The notes under the pieces were generated by a model. The model did no database searches and was not told the origin of the DNA. It worked only from the letters and a program-made list of their open reading frames with translations. A program made the position numbers and the translations under genes. A stretch of DNA of 64,000 nucleotides from Paramesorhizobium deserti (lineage in GTDB: Bacteria > Pseudomonadota > Alphaproteobacteria > Rhizobiales > Rhizobiaceae), in the NCBI RefSeq assembly GCF_001558695.1, contig NZ_LNTU01000039.1, positions 124,001 to 188,000 on the forward strand, in the 5' to 3' direction. This document shows, piece by piece, positions 43,804 to 53,782 of the stretch (within the stretch, counting starts at the first letter, position 1; every line of letters starts with the position of its first letter).

Positions 43804-43962
43804 CAAGGCTCAAATATTTTATGCGCTGAAAAGCAAAATTTAACCATATTTGGCCATCTTTTCTCAATCATACGGGTCAAACTGAGGGAAATCCGGAAAT
43901 CACGCAGTAGCGGTCGCTCGCCGGCCTGAAGATCTTTGCGGGATTTCGGCTTTGTAAGCGTT

Positions 43963-45201
43963 GTGAGTAAAACTGTTCGTGTACAATCCTTGCGCAGTTT
44001 CCTGCGTCCGCTGCTGATAACGATCCTCGGCGCCACTTTAGCGGGTGGAGCCATGTGGTCGGTGGCCGGCATGGTCGCGATGACCAGCACTCTTTCTTAC
44101 GGTTCAGGTTCGTTTTTGCCCAAGCCGCAGCTCTACTCCTTCGAGAAGATGAAGGTGCAACGGCCGGATGAGCAGGCCATGAAGGACAAGGCGCTGAAGT
44201 TCATCGCGGCTCTGGAGGCGTCCGTTGCGCCCGTGAGCGTTGCTGGCGGCAAAGTCGCCCGCCACCCTGGTCGACCCGATTCCGCCAAGCCGCAGAACCT
44301 CATGGCAGAGGTTGGCAAACCCGCCGCGGAGCGGTTTGGGCCGCGCGCACCCGGCTCGACCGGCCAACCCCAGAACTTGCTGGCCTATGCGGCTCCTGTT
44401 CCGGGGGCCGCGGCTGGCGCCGCCCTGTCTACCTGGCTGGCGGCGTCATTGCGGGAAAAGTCCGCCGCATCGCAGGATGCAGATACCGACACGGACGAGG
44501 ACGTGGCCGCCCTGCCCGGCTTCGACGGCAATGCTTCCGACATTCCTCTGCCGCAGCTTCGCCCGCGTGGCGAGGAAGGTCGCCGGCTCGCCGCAGAAAT
44601 GGCGGAATCCGCCGTCCAGCCGGTCGAAGAGCCGCCGCGGCCGAAAGCCTCCCCCGAACGCGAGACCTCGAAGCCGCAGATGCTCGCTTACGCACGTCCG
44701 GACAACCCTACGGAGAGGGCGAAAGGCGGCGGTTTCGGCAAAACGCTGCGCGATCTGTTCGGAGGCAGCCCCAAGCCGGGAAACGGCGTGGCGGTCTATG
44801 ATATCAGCGCCGCGAAGGTCTATATGCCCGACGGCAGCGTGCTCGAGGCCCATTCCGGCATCGGCAAGATGGCCGATAACCCGCGTTACGTCCACGTCAA
44901 GATGAACGGCCCTACCCCGCCTCATACCTATAATCTCAGGATGCGCGAAAAGCGCTTTCATGGCGTGGAGGCCATCCGCATGCTGCCCGTGGACGGCAAG
45001 AACAAATATGGCCGCGACGGCTTCCTGACCCACAGCTATCTGCTGCGCGGCAGGGAGGCGCAGTCCCACGGATGCGTCGCATTCAAGGACTATGACCGGT
45101 TCCTGAAAGCCTTCAAGCAGGGCAAGGTCAAGCAGCTCGTCGTGGTGCCGAGCCGGGGAGAGGCGACCATGCGCCTCGTCTCCAACGGCCGGAGCCTCTG
45201 A
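43963..45201 (+). CDS. DUF2778/Tlde1-type L,D-transpeptidase-like protein
   Basis: About 412 aa. An N-terminal membrane helix (FLRPLLITILGATLAGGAMWSVAGMVAM) is followed by a long Pro/Ala-rich linker and a C-terminal DUF2778 domain (GVAVYDISAAKVYMPDGSVLEAHSG...) ending with the catalytic REAQSHGCVAFKDYDRF, in which SHGC is the transpeptidase signature. It probably acts on peptidoglycan in the periplasm as a tethered enzyme. The start is uncertain (GTG 43963 preferred; TTG 43936 in frame). It is unrelated to the catabolic clusters on both sides. Confidence 0.83.
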   Translation: MSKTVRVQSLRSFLRPLLITILGATLAGGAMWSVAGMVAMTSTLSYGSGSFLPKPQLYSFEKMKVQRPDEQAMKDKALKFIAALEASVAPVSVAGGKVARHPGRPDSAKPQNLMAEVGKPAAERFGPRAPGSTGQPQNLLAYAAPVPGAAAGAALSTWLAASLREKSAASQDADTDTDEDVAALPGFDGNASDIPLPQLRPRGEEGRRLAAEMAESAVQPVEEPPRPKASPERETSKPQMLAYARPDNPTERAKGGGFGKTLRDLFGGSPKPGNGVAVYDISAAKVYMPDGSVLEAHSGIGKMADNPRYVHVKMNGPTPPHTYNLRMREKRFHGVEAIRMLPVDGKNKYGRDGFLTHSYLLRGREAQSHGCVAFKDYDRFLKAFKQGKVKQLVVVPSRGEATMRLVSNGRSL

Positions 45202-45213
45202 GGAGCCGATATT

Positions 45214-45960
45214 CTATCCAACGTGATAGCCGCCATCGACCGGCAGCGTTACGCCGGTCACGAATGCGGCCGCCGGCGACGCCAGGAACAGCACCGGGCC
45301 GACGAGATCTTCCGTCGTCCCCCACCGTTTCAGGGCCGAACGGTCGCTGATTTTCTTTTCGCTGTCAGGAACCGACCAGAGCGGTTTCGTCATTTCGGTG
45401 CGGTGATAACCCGGCGCGATCGCATTCACCCGAACCCCCTCACGCCCATATTTATGGGCAAGCGCCCGGGTGAGACCGACAATGCCTGTTTTGCTTGCGG
45501 TATAGGCGGGCACCGTCTCGTCCGCCAGATAGCTCAGCATCGAGGCGACATTGACGATGCTGCCTTTGGCTTCCTTCAACAGCGGAAAGGATTCCCGCGA
45601 CAGCCGCATGGCGCTGGAGAGGTTGATGTCCATGACATCCATGAAGGTTTCCTCCTCCCACTCGGCATCCGGCCGTGCCACGCCCTGGCAGTTTACCAGA
45701 ACATCCAGCCGCTTAAGGCCGGAGAAGAAAGTGGTGACTGCCTGCTTGTCGCGGACATCCAGACGCTGGAATGAGATGCCGCCCCGCTCCTCGGCCTTCG
45801 CGGTGGCGAGCCGCCTTTCGGAACTGCCCGTGGCGATCACCGTCGCACCGGCCTCGGCAAAACCCTTGGCGAGCGAAAGGCCGATACCACTGGTGCCGCC
45901 GGAGACGACCACCGTATTGCCGGAGAACAGTCCGGGCCTGAAAGCCTTTACTTCCTTCAT
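45214..45960 (-). CDS. SDR-family oxidoreductase
   Basis: Short-chain dehydrogenase of 248 aa. NAD(P)-binding GGTSGIGLSLAKG, NxxG-like NCQGVA, catalytic Ser in VASMLSYL and YTASKTG (Y-x-x-x-K) are present. The start at 45960 follows GGAGG; a GTG at 45972 includes that site and is unlikely. It is the last gene of the left arm of the polyol-type cluster and may oxidise a second hydroxyl of the substrate. Confidence 0.9.
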   Translation of the reverse strand: MKEVKAFRPGLFSGNTVVVSGGTSGIGLSLAKGFAEAGATVIATGSSERRLATAKAEERGGISFQRLDVRDKQAVTTFFSGLKRLDVLVNCQGVARPDAEWEEETFMDVMDINLSSAMRLSRESFPLLKEAKGSIVNVASMLSYLADETVPAYTASKTGIVGLTRALAHKYGREGVRVNAIAPGYHRTEMTKPLWSVPDSEKKISDRSALKRWGTTEDLVGPVLFLASPAAAFVTGVTLPVDGGYHVG

Positions 45961-45974
45961 CCTATCCTCCACTC

Positions 45975-47066
45975 TTAAACCAGTGCTTCAAGCACTCTGA
46001 CGACCATCTCTTGGGTCACCGGCATGGGCTCGTTATGGATGATCTCGCCCGCCCGGCAAGCGCGTCTGGCGACGATGGACAGTTTTTCCGGCGTCGCATC
46101 GACAATGCCGATATCAGCAAGCTTCGTCGGCAGGCGGACGGAAAGACAGAACCGCCGCACCCGCTCATATTCGTCGTCCAAATCATGCAGCTTCAGCCCG
46201 GCGAGCACGCCGATCGCCACTTTCTCGCCATGCAGGTGATGGTGTACGTCGTCGAGCTCGCAGAGCCCATGATGGATGGCATGAGCCGCCGCAACGCCAC
46301 CGGATTCAAAGCCGATGCCCGATAAGAGGATGTTCGCCTCGACCACGCGTTCGAGCGCCGGCCCCGCATTCTTCGTATCGCATTCCTGCAAAGCCGCCGG
46401 CCCGAATTCAAAGATCGTATCGCGGCAGAAGCGCGCAACTTCATAGGCGAGCGGCACGCCCGGCATCTTCATGCAGTTGAAAGCCCCGCTGCGGCGGCAG
46501 GAATCGGCCTCGTACCAGGTGGCAAGAGCATCACCAATGCCCGCGGCCAGGAAACGAGCTGGCGCCCTGGCGATGAGGGCGGTATCGACCATGACGAGAT
46601 CGGGATTGCTCGGGAGGAACGTATCGTAGGCGACCGTGCCATCCTCGTTATAGACCACTGCAAGTGCACTGCAGGGCGCATCCGAAGCAGCAATGGTGGG
46701 AAAGACGATGACGGGCAACGCCACATCGCGCGCGGCCGCTTTCGCGGTATCGAGCGCCTTGCCGCCCCCTGCCCCGATAATGACTGAGGCGCCCGCCGCC
46801 TTTGCGGCATCAGCGAGAGATACGATCGCTATTTCCGAACACTCGCCGCCATGGCGGACGATCTCGACCGCCGGTCCTTCTGCGAAGGCGGCTTCAATAT
46901 CGGCCTTCAGCAGATCAAAAATGCCATTGTCGAGCAGAACGATCGCATTGTCGCCGAAAGCCTTCGCCTCAGCGCCGAGCCGCGCGATAACGCCGGGGCC
47001 CTGGATATAGCGGCCGGGAAACCGCGCGCCGCGCACCATACCCGCCTGATCCGCCTTCACCAGCAT
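45975..47066 (-). CDS. Glycerol dehydrogenase-like iron/zinc alcohol dehydrogenase
   Basis: Group III metal-dependent dehydrogenase of 363 aa, GldA type. Features are GAGGGKALDTAKA (NAD binding), TIAASDAPCSALAV, the metal Asp in GIGDALATWYEA, and histidines in AAHAIHHGL and HHHLHGEKVAIG. GGAGG precedes the ATG at 47066, which lies within the last codons of the upstream SDR gene (10-base overlap). In this cluster the substrate is more likely a polyol or keto-sugar than glycerol; inference. Confidence 0.9.
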   Translation of the reverse strand: MLVKADQAGMVRGARFPGRYIQGPGVIARLGAEAKAFGDNAIVLLDNGIFDLLKADIEAAFAEGPAVEIVRHGGECSEIAIVSLADAAKAAGASVIIGAGGGKALDTAKAAARDVALPVIVFPTIAASDAPCSALAVVYNEDGTVAYDTFLPSNPDLVMVDTALIARAPARFLAAGIGDALATWYEADSCRRSGAFNCMKMPGVPLAYEVARFCRDTIFEFGPAALQECDTKNAGPALERVVEANILLSGIGFESGGVAAAHAIHHGLCELDDVHHHLHGEKVAIGVLAGLKLHDLDDEYERVRRFCLSVRLPTKLADIGIVDATPEKLSIVARRACRAGEIIHNEPMPVTQEMVVRVLEALV

Positions 47067-47830
47067 ACGTAACCTCCATCGGCCAGCACGATTGAGCCGG
47101 TCAGAAGGCTCGCCGCATCACTCGCCAGAAACAGGATGACCGAGGCCACCTCGTCGGTGCGGCCAAGCCGGTTCATCGGCGTGCCGCCGACCCAGTGGCG
47201 GTACATCTCCTCGTCTTCATAAACGTATTTGTTCATCTCGGTGTCGATATAGGTCGGCGCGACCGAATTGACGCGCACGCCGCGTGCACCCCATTCGGCG
47301 GCAAGCGACTTCGTCAGATGATGGACCGCGGCCTTCGAGGCGTTGTAGTTCGCCTGCTCCTGCGGCCGGTTGACAATGAAGCCCGACATCGACCCGACAT
47401 TGACGATCGAGCCGACGCCCTGCTTCAGCATCGTGTTGCCGAAGGCACGGCAGCACCAGAAAACGCCGTTGAGATTGACATCGATCACCTTACTCCAGAC
47501 CTCGTCGGCCATGGTCTCGGCCGGATGATTGGAGATGGCGATGCCGGCATTGTTGACAAGCACGTCGATCCTGCCATGGCGGGCGAGAATGGCATCATGC
47601 ACCGCTTGGACGGCCTTGACATCCGTCACATCGAGCACTTCGCCATCGACCGGATAGCCCTTCCCTTTCAGCACATCGGTCGCGCCGGCGAGCAAATCCG
47701 GGTTCATGTCGGTGAGCACGACGGTCGCGCCGGCCTCGGCGAGCGCTTCCGCGGTCGCAAGACCGATGCCGCGCGCGGCACCCGTGATGACGGCAATCCT
47801 GCCGGTGAGCTTGAACTTGTCGAGATACAT
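47057..47830 (-). CDS. Polyol dehydrogenase of the SDR family (galactitol/arabinitol type)
   Basis: SDR of 257 aa with GAARGIGLATAEALA, NNAGIA, the catalytic region VGSMSGFIVNRPQEQANYNASKAAVHHLTKSLAAEW and C-terminal VLADGGYVCW. This layout matches galactitol and arabinitol/xylitol dehydrogenases, which oxidise sugar alcohols to ketoses with NAD. Together with the ABC importer and FGGY kinase it suggests that a polyol is the entry substrate. Confidence 0.87.
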   Translation of the reverse strand: MYLDKFKLTGRIAVITGAARGIGLATAEALAEAGATVVLTDMNPDLLAGATDVLKGKGYPVDGEVLDVTDVKAVQAVHDAILARHGRIDVLVNNAGIAISNHPAETMADEVWSKVIDVNLNGVFWCCRAFGNTMLKQGVGSIVNVGSMSGFIVNRPQEQANYNASKAAVHHLTKSLAAEWGARGVRVNSVAPTYIDTEMNKYVYEDEEMYRHWVGGTPMNRLGRTDEVASVILFLASDAASLLTGSIVLADGGYVCW

Positions 47831-47831
47831 G

Positions 47832-48515
47832 TCAGGCGATCCTTGAGACGGATACGGTTTCGAACGAACTGGAAAGAAGCGGCCGGAGCGTCGCTACGAG
47901 ATCATGCGGATCGGCATTGATGGTTCCGACGGGAAAGACGATGTCGGGGCGATGCGGCTCCGGCCAGCCGATCACGGTCATACCCGCCGCGAGACCGGCG
48001 CTGGCGCCGGGTGCGCTGTCTTCCACCACAATGCAGGCGGCAGGCTCGACACCGAGCAGCCAGGCGGCGCGCAGATAGGGCTCCGGATGCGGTTTGCCGG
48101 AACGCACGTCATTGCGCGTGACGCTGACGAGGCCCGGCGTCTGCAGGTCGACGGCGGTGAGATTGGCATCGGCGAGTATCCGGTCCGAATTCGAGACGAT
48201 GGCCATGGCGGCACCGGAGGACCGGACGAGCCCCAGAACCGCTTGCGCACCCTCCCGCATCCGCAGCACGCGCGCCCTTTCGATATAAAGGGCGTATTTC
48301 CGCGCCACAAAATCATCGAGCGGCGGTGCGAAGCCGATCATCTCCGCCAGCAAGGCGTGGCAGTCGCCGATCGTTCTGCCTGTAACGCGTTCGGCATAGC
48401 CGTCGGGCACTGCGTAGCCGAAGCTTTCGACAGCGGCCGCCAGCGTCTCGAAATGCAGGACTTCGCTGTCGATCAGCGTTCCGTCCATATCGAAGAGAAC
48501 GGCTTTGTTGCTCAT
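47832..48515 (-). CDS. HAD-superfamily hydrolase (beta-phosphoglucomutase/sugar phosphatase-like)
   Basis: 227 aa HAD protein with motif I FDMDGTLID, motif II IVSNSD, and motif III/IV SGKPHPEPYLRAA...IVVEDSAPGASAGLAAG. The helical cap is of the beta-phosphoglucomutase/sugar-phosphatase type. Its start overlaps the FGGY kinase stop by four bases. It may remove phosphate from a misphosphorylated or dead-end sugar phosphate in this pathway. Confidence 0.9.
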   Translation of the reverse strand: MSNKAVLFDMDGTLIDSEVLHFETLAAAVESFGYAVPDGYAERVTGRTIGDCHALLAEMIGFAPPLDDFVARKYALYIERARVLRMREGAQAVLGLVRSSGAAMAIVSNSDRILADANLTAVDLQTPGLVSVTRNDVRSGKPHPEPYLRAAWLLGVEPAACIVVEDSAPGASAGLAAGMTVIGWPEPHRPDIVFPVGTINADPHDLVATLRPLLSSSFETVSVSRIA

Positions 48516-50014
48516 GACGACAGCCGGTCCAGATCATCATAAAGCGATTGGCTATGGAAATAGAGTTTTTCGAAGAAGGCCTGCATCGGCCGGTAGACCT
48601 CGGCCCAGGCCGGATCGGGCATGACCTCCTCCGCATAGGTTACATAGGCTTCCGCCGCATCCTCGACGGTGGAATAAAGCCCAGTCGCCGCTGCCGCCAT
48701 TGCCGCGCAGCCGACAATGCCGCATTCGGCTTCGGCGGGAACGAGGATCGGAATGCCGTAGACACTGGCCTTGATCTTCATCCAGAGCTTGGTCCTTGCC
48801 CCGCCGCCCGAGGCGATCACGCGCTGCAGCGGTGTCCCGGAAATACCGTCGAGGATGTCGATATGGCGCTTCACGGCGAAGGCCACGCCTTCCAGCACCG
48901 CCCGGTGCATGTGGGCGAGCCCGTGCGCCGCACCGATACCGAAGAACTGGGCGCGCGCATTGCGGTGGTCGCCAAGCCGCTCACCGGCGAGATAGGGCAT
49001 GAAGAAGAGACGGTCGCAGCCCGCCGGCGCCTCGGCCGCCTTGGCCACGATATCCTCATAGCTCACCTGCTTCTCATGAAAGGCGCGCCGTGCCCAGCGC
49101 ATGGCGTCGCCACCGGATTCAAGCAGCATGAAGGCACCCCAATTGCCTTCGACGGTGCCGACATTGGAAACCACAGCATTGAGCAGCGGCTTTTCGGCGA
49201 TTGCCGTGATGATGGCGGAGGTGCCCATCACCTCCGAGCCGATGCCTGGCCGGCAGACGCCGGAGCCAAGCAGCGCCACAGGATAATCTCCGCCGCCGAC
49301 AAGCACCGGCGTGCCTTCGCGCACGCCCGTCTGGCGTGCCGCCTCCGCTGTGACATGCCCCAGAATCTCGACAGGATTGCGCAATGGCGCGAGCTTCGCC
49401 CGATCGAGACCAAGCAGGCCGATCATCCGGTCGGACCATTCGCCGGTGCGCGGATCCATCAGGAAGCTCGCGCCGCCCTCGGTGCGGTCCATGGTGATTT
49501 CGCCGGTGAGCCTGAGATTGATCCAGTCCTTGGGCATCAGCACCGCCGCTGTCCTGCGCCAGGCTTCCGGGTCCATGTCGCGCAGCCATTGCAGCTTGAA
49601 GCCCGGCCAGGCCGGGGCTGCCGGATTAGCGCTGTCGGCAAGATAGGTCTCCGGCCGATGCGCCTTTTCGAACGCCTTCACATGGGCGACGGTGCGCTTG
49701 TCGTTCCAGAGCGGCGCCGTATCGCGTGCAAGATTTCCGCGATCGTCGACGAGCACCGTGCCGTGCATCTGGCCACAGGTCGCGACGGCGGAAATGCGCC
49801 CCCGCGCATCCGGCTCCTTTGAAAGCAGGTCGCGGATCGCGGCAACGACCCCGTTCCACCAGTCCGCCGGCCGCTGCTCGGACCAGCCGAACTGCGGCAC
49901 AATCTGCTCGTGCTCCCGCGCGCTGATCGCCAGAACCTTGCCGCGCTGGTTGACGAGAGCGGCACGCACGCTGCCGGTCCCGACGTCGATGGTGAGAAAC
50001 AGTTCTTCGGACAT
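48512..50014 (-). CDS. FGGY-family carbohydrate kinase
   Basis: 500 aa, hexokinase-fold kinase of the xylulokinase branch. N-terminal phosphate motif TIDVGTGSVRAALV, catalytic Asp region GGGDYPVALLGSG, and C-terminal RVIASGGGARTKLWMKIKASVYGIPI (FGGY signature 2) are visible. It likely phosphorylates the ketose made by the adjacent polyol dehydrogenase. Xylulose-like, ribulose-like or hexulose substrates cannot be told apart from sequence. Confidence 0.92.
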   Translation of the reverse strand: MSEELFLTIDVGTGSVRAALVNQRGKVLAISAREHEQIVPQFGWSEQRPADWWNGVVAAIRDLLSKEPDARGRISAVATCGQMHGTVLVDDRGNLARDTAPLWNDKRTVAHVKAFEKAHRPETYLADSANPAAPAWPGFKLQWLRDMDPEAWRRTAAVLMPKDWINLRLTGEITMDRTEGGASFLMDPRTGEWSDRMIGLLGLDRAKLAPLRNPVEILGHVTAEAARQTGVREGTPVLVGGGDYPVALLGSGVCRPGIGSEVMGTSAIITAIAEKPLLNAVVSNVGTVEGNWGAFMLLESGGDAMRWARRAFHEKQVSYEDIVAKAAEAPAGCDRLFFMPYLAGERLGDHRNARAQFFGIGAAHGLAHMHRAVLEGVAFAVKRHIDILDGISGTPLQRVIASGGGARTKLWMKIKASVYGIPILVPAEAECGIVGCAAMAAAATGLYSTVEDAAEAYVTYAEEVMPDPAWAEVYRPMQAFFEKLYFHSQSLYDDLDRLSS

Positions 50015-50071
50015 GGATCTCCCTACTCCGCCTCCTCCGTGACCTGATCACAGGCCGGCATGGCCAGGTTC

Positions 50072-51055
50072 TTAACGACGCAGCCAGTTGGACGCGTATT
50101 GCAGGAGCATGGCGCCGATGATGATGCAACCCATGAAGACCTGCTGATGATAGCCGGGCACGCGGGCAAGATTCATCATGTTCGCGATGATACCGAGCAC
50201 GATCACGCCGATGAAGGTATTGAAGGCGCCGCCGCGTCCGCCCATCAGGCTTGCGCCGCCGATGACGACGGCGGCGATGGCGTCGAGCTCCGCTCCCACG
50301 CTGATATTCGCCGAGCCGACGCCAGTGCGGCTTGCCGAGACGATGCCGGCGGCGGAGGCGAGAACGCCGGAAATCACATAGACAGACATCGTGTACCAGG
50401 CGACCGGGATGCCGGAGAGCCGCACCGCCTCGACATTCGAGCCGATCGCCTTCACCAGGCGGCCATAGCGGGTGAACATCAAAACTGTTCCCGCAACGAG
50501 GAAGACAACGGCCATCAGGATGACGGGGTATGGAATGCCCGCAAGGGCGCCCGAACCGAAGGCGGTGATCACGGCGCCTCCGTCGCCCATGACGATCGGC
50601 TGGCCGGCGGAGATAATCAGCGAAAGACCGCGCGCAACGGTCATCATGGCCAAGGTGGTGACGAAGGGCGGCAATTTCAGAAATGCGACGAGCACGCCGG
50701 ACACGAGGCCGCAGCCGGCACCCGCAAGGAGGGTCGCGGCGATGGAAAGACCCGGCCCATATTGCTGGATGAGGATCGCCGAAAGCACGCTGCCGAGCGC
50801 CGCGACGGAGCCGACCGAAAGGTCGATACCGCGCGTCAGGATGACGAAGAGCATGCCGATCGCCATGAGGCTGGTGCCGGAGATCTGGCGCAGCACGTTG
50901 ATAATGTTGCGCTCCGTCAGGAACACGTCCGACATGCTGGCCGCCACGATGACGAGCGCCACAAGGATCGCGATCGTGCCGTAGCGCTGCAGGATCTGGC
51001 TGATGTTCAGCGACGGGCGGGCGGTTTCGGTAACGTCTGTCATGGCGGTACTCAT
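50072..51055 (-). CDS. Sugar ABC transporter permease, RbsC type
   Basis: 327 aa with about ten membrane helices. The family segments [34 protein letters not shown] and [24 protein letters not shown] are present. The ATG at 51055 shares its first base with the stop of the ATPase gene, so the longer upstream reading is rejected. It is the membrane part of the importer of the polyol-type cluster. Confidence 0.93.
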   Translation of the reverse strand: MSTAMTDVTETARPSLNISQILQRYGTIAILVALVIVAASMSDVFLTERNIINVLRQISGTSLMAIGMLFVILTRGIDLSVGSVAALGSVLSAILIQQYGPGLSIAATLLAGAGCGLVSGVLVAFLKLPPFVTTLAMMTVARGLSLIISAGQPIVMGDGGAVITAFGSGALAGIPYPVILMAVVFLVAGTVLMFTRYGRLVKAIGSNVEAVRLSGIPVAWYTMSVYVISGVLASAAGIVSASRTGVGSANISVGAELDAIAAVVIGGASLMGGRGGAFNTFIGVIVLGIIANMMNLARVPGYHQQVFMGCIIIGAMLLQYASNWLRR

Positions 51056-52563
51056 CAGTTCACAACCATCATTTCGGGCGTAGCGGCGCTCGCCATCGCG
51101 AGCTTGAGGAGATTTTCTTCCGTATAGTTTTCCGGGAGAAGCGTGCCGGCGATCTCGCCCTCGCGCATCACCAGGATGCGATCGCACAGCCCGAAAAGTT
51201 CGAGATGCTCCGACGAGATGACCAGTACAGCCCGTCCCTCGGCGGCAAGCGATTTGATCAGCGAATAGATCTCCGTCTTGGCGCCGACATCGACACCGCG
51301 CGTCGGCTCGTCGAAGATCAGGATATCGCCGTCGGCATGGAACCATTTGGCGAGCACCACCTTCTGCTGATTGCCGCCTGAAAGGCTCGACGCGGGATCG
51401 TTGAGGCTGCCGGCCTTGAGACGCAGACGGCTGGAGAGTTCCTCCACCGTCGCCCGCTCCCTGGAGCGGCGCACGAAACCAAAACGGTTGACGAGCGGCC
51501 CGAGTTTCGCCAACGTGGCGTTCACGCGGATGGGGAAATCAAGGATGAGCCCCTGCTCCTTGCGATCCTCCGGCACGAGGCCGATGCCGGCCTTCACCGC
51601 GTCACCGGGGGAGCGGATCGCCCTCTCCTTGCCGTGGATGAAGATGCGGCCGGAATGCGCGCGCTCGGCGCCGAAGACGAGGCGGACAAACTCCGTTCGG
51701 CCGGCGCCGACCAAGCCGCCCAGACCGACGATCTCGCCGGCCCGCACGCTGAGCGAAACGCCCTTGATGAGGCCACCGTCGGAGAGGTTTTCGACACGCA
51801 GCACCTCGTCGCCCGGCTGGCGCGCGACATCCTCGCCGAAAAGCGCCTTCAGCGAACGGCCGACCATCATCCGGATCACCTCGTCGATTTGGATTTCGGC
51901 CTGGTTGACGGTCGCGACCGAAGCGCCGTCCTTCATCACGGTGATGCGGTCTGCGATGCGGAACACCTCATCAAGCCGGTGGGAAATATAGACGATGCCC
52001 ACGCCCTGCTCGCGCAGTTTCCGGATAATGCCGAGCAGCCGCTCGGCATCTTGGACTGAGAGCACGGCCGTCGGCTCGTCGAAGACGATGACACGAGCAT
52101 TGCGCGACAAGGCCTTGGCGATCTCCACCACCTGCTGGTGCGCGACAGAAAGGTCTCTCACGGTTGCGCCCGGATGAATGGAAAAGCCGAGACTGTCGAT
52201 CAGCTGACGCGCGCGGCGATTGAGGTCGCGCCACGAGATGATGGAAGGAATTTCGGAGAGGAAGATGTTCTCTGCGACGGTCAGATCAGTCGCAAGCGCC
52301 ATTTCCTGATGGATGATCGCAATACCCTTGGCGATTGCATCCGACGGCGAGCGGAAGTGCGGCTCTTCTCCTCCGACCGTGATGGTGCCTGCGCTGGGAA
52401 TATGTTCGCCGCCCAGCACGCGCATCAGCGTCGATTTTCCGGCGCCGTTCTCGCCGAGAAGCGCATGGACCTCCCCTGCTCGAAGCGTGAAATCCACGCC
52501 GCGGAGCGCATGAACGCCGCCGAAGGATTTCCGGATGCCGGAGAGTTCTACGAGATTTTCCAT
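51055..52563 (-). CDS. Sugar ABC transporter ATP-binding protein, RbsA type
   Basis: 502 aa with two fused nucleotide-binding domains. The first has Walker [15 protein letters not shown] and a degenerate signature region; the second has [14 protein letters not shown] and [12 protein letters not shown]. This is the CUT2 (ribose/xylose/galactitol) carbohydrate class. It energises uptake with the RbsC-type permease and the binding protein upstream. Confidence 0.94.
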   Translation of the reverse strand: MENLVELSGIRKSFGGVHALRGVDFTLRAGEVHALLGENGAGKSTLMRVLGGEHIPSAGTITVGGEEPHFRSPSDAIAKGIAIIHQEMALATDLTVAENIFLSEIPSIISWRDLNRRARQLIDSLGFSIHPGATVRDLSVAHQQVVEIAKALSRNARVIVFDEPTAVLSVQDAERLLGIIRKLREQGVGIVYISHRLDEVFRIADRITVMKDGASVATVNQAEIQIDEVIRMMVGRSLKALFGEDVARQPGDEVLRVENLSDGGLIKGVSLSVRAGEIVGLGGLVGAGRTEFVRLVFGAERAHSGRIFIHGKERAIRSPGDAVKAGIGLVPEDRKEQGLILDFPIRVNATLAKLGPLVNRFGFVRRSRERATVEELSSRLRLKAGSLNDPASSLSGGNQQKVVLAKWFHADGDILIFDEPTRGVDVGAKTEIYSLIKSLAAEGRAVLVISSEHLELFGLCDRILVMREGEIAGTLLPENYTEENLLKLAMASAATPEMMVVN

Positions 52564-52595
52564 TGCGCGAATGCTTCTTCGGGGTCAGTTCGACT

Positions 52596-52629
52596 GCCGC
52601 CGGCAAGTCACGCAGGACCCGCCGACGGC
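52596..52629 (-). terminator. Hairpin between binding-protein and ATPase genes
   Basis: On the minus strand GCCGTCGGC (52629-52621) pairs with GCCGGCGGC (52604-52596) with one wobble pair and a 16-base loop. It is the third case in this window of a hairpin directly after a binding-protein gene and probably protects that part of the message. Confidence 0.45.
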
Positions 52630-52646
52630 TTCGGGAGACTGGGCAA

Positions 52647-53627
52647 TCAGAATACGGCGTCGGGCTTGTAATACTGATCGACATTGCCCTTGATGATGGC
52701 CACCGGCGTCGTATAGGTGATCTTCGGCGTGTCGGCCGGCAGATCGCCATCGAGCGCCTTCTTGGCAAGGTCGACCGCGGTGGAGGCGACGAGCGCTGGA
52801 TCGTTGAGGCCGGTCGCGCCGTAGCCACCTTCCTTGATCATCGCGAGCGCTTCCTTCTGGCCGTCGGCGGCGGCAACCAGAAGCACCCCATCGAGTCGGC
52901 CCGCCTGTTCCAGCGCCTTCTTCGCGCCGAGCACCATGGAATCGTTCTCGCCCAGCACGACATTGATATCCGGGTTGGCGACCAGAAGATCTTCCATGGC
53001 CTTGAGGCCGCCTTCATGGCCCCACAGGCCCCAGCCCTGGCCGACGATTTCGACGCGCGCGCGACCTTCGTTCCTGAGCTGGCCTTCGAGCAGTCCGGCA
53101 AGCACGCCGAGACGACGCTCCTGGCCGACTTCATTGCCCTTATCGCCGGACAGGAGCGCGATCTTCAGATCCTTGCCCTTCGTCTGGTCGGCCAGCCACT
53201 GGCCGACAAGCATGCCGTTGCGGCTGTTGGAGGACTGAACCAGCGTTACGAAGTTCGCGGCCGGATCGAGCGTCGAATCGATTACGAATACCTTCACCCC
53301 TGCCGCCGAAGCGGCATTGACCGCCGGAACCATGCCCTTGCTGTCGCGCGGATTGACGATGAGCGCGCCTATGCCCTGCGCGACCATGTCCTCGATGTCG
53401 GCGATCTGCTTGTTGAGATCATTCTGCGCATCGGCCGTGATCACCTCGCAGCCGAGTTCCTCGGCATGTTTCTTCGCCGCTACTTCCTGCGCGGCGAAAT
53501 AAGGCGCATCGAGCGTTTTCATGGAAATGCCGATCTTGCAGTCGGCTGCCTGCGCCGAGCCGATCGCAAGCAGCGATACGGCGGCGGCCAAGGCGACGTT
53601 GCGGATAGTGTTCTTTCTGCGGGTCAT
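52647..53627 (-). CDS. Sugar-binding protein of the RbsB class
   Basis: 326 aa with a Sec signal peptide (NVALAAAVSLLAIGSAQAAD) and a type I periplasmic-binding fold (KIGISMKTLDAPYF, LIVNPRDSKGMVPAV, VFVIDSTL, VNVVLGENDSMVLGAKKAL). The ATG at 53627 follows GGAGGAG by seven bases. It heads the left operon. Substrate is likely a sugar or sugar alcohol. Confidence 0.93.
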   Translation of the reverse strand: MTRRKNTIRNVALAAAVSLLAIGSAQAADCKIGISMKTLDAPYFAAQEVAAKKHAEELGCEVITADAQNDLNKQIADIEDMVAQGIGALIVNPRDSKGMVPAVNAASAAGVKVFVIDSTLDPAANFVTLVQSSNSRNGMLVGQWLADQTKGKDLKIALLSGDKGNEVGQERRLGVLAGLLEGQLRNEGRARVEIVGQGWGLWGHEGGLKAMEDLLVANPDINVVLGENDSMVLGAKKALEQAGRLDGVLLVAAADGQKEALAMIKEGGYGATGLNDPALVASTAVDLAKKALDGDLPADTPKITYTTPVAIIKGNVDQYYKPDAVF

Positions 53628-53678
53628 GATTTCTCCTCCGGGTGAGCGCGTTCCATCGCGAGCCATTTCCTCCTGGCA

Positions 53679-53703
53679 TTTATGTAGCGTAGTTACCAAA
53701 TTT
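53679..53703. promoter_or_regulatory. Probable RpiR operator before the ABC/kinase operon (copy A)
   Basis: TTTATGTA at 53679-53686 is followed after six bases by TTACC (53693-53697) and AAATTT. The core TGTA-N7-TACC (53683-53697) recurs in copy B, 104 bases away in the same orientation. It lies about 56 bases upstream of the binding-protein start on the minus strand. Resemblance to RpiR/HexR sites (TGTA-N7-TACA) supports the RpiR regulator at 57908 as ligand. Confidence 0.6.
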
Positions 53704-53782
53704 TTCATCGTCAACATAAATATTCAAAATTTTTTGGCATGTTCGTGCCGCAAATTTCTGCTTGTGCGTTCATCAGCAATAT

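Noticed and set aside
48548-49822. Long plus-strand open frame opposite the FGGY kinase gene
   Set aside because: Antisense shadow; the kinase on the other strand carries all family motifs.
50060-51127. Long plus-strand open frame opposite the RbsC-type permease
   Set aside because: Charged, repetitive composition typical of the complement of a hydrophobic protein gene; no motif.
52563-53645. Plus-strand open frame opposite the sugar-binding-protein gene
   Set aside because: It spans the hairpin and the whole signal-peptide region of the real gene in antisense and has no recognisable domain.
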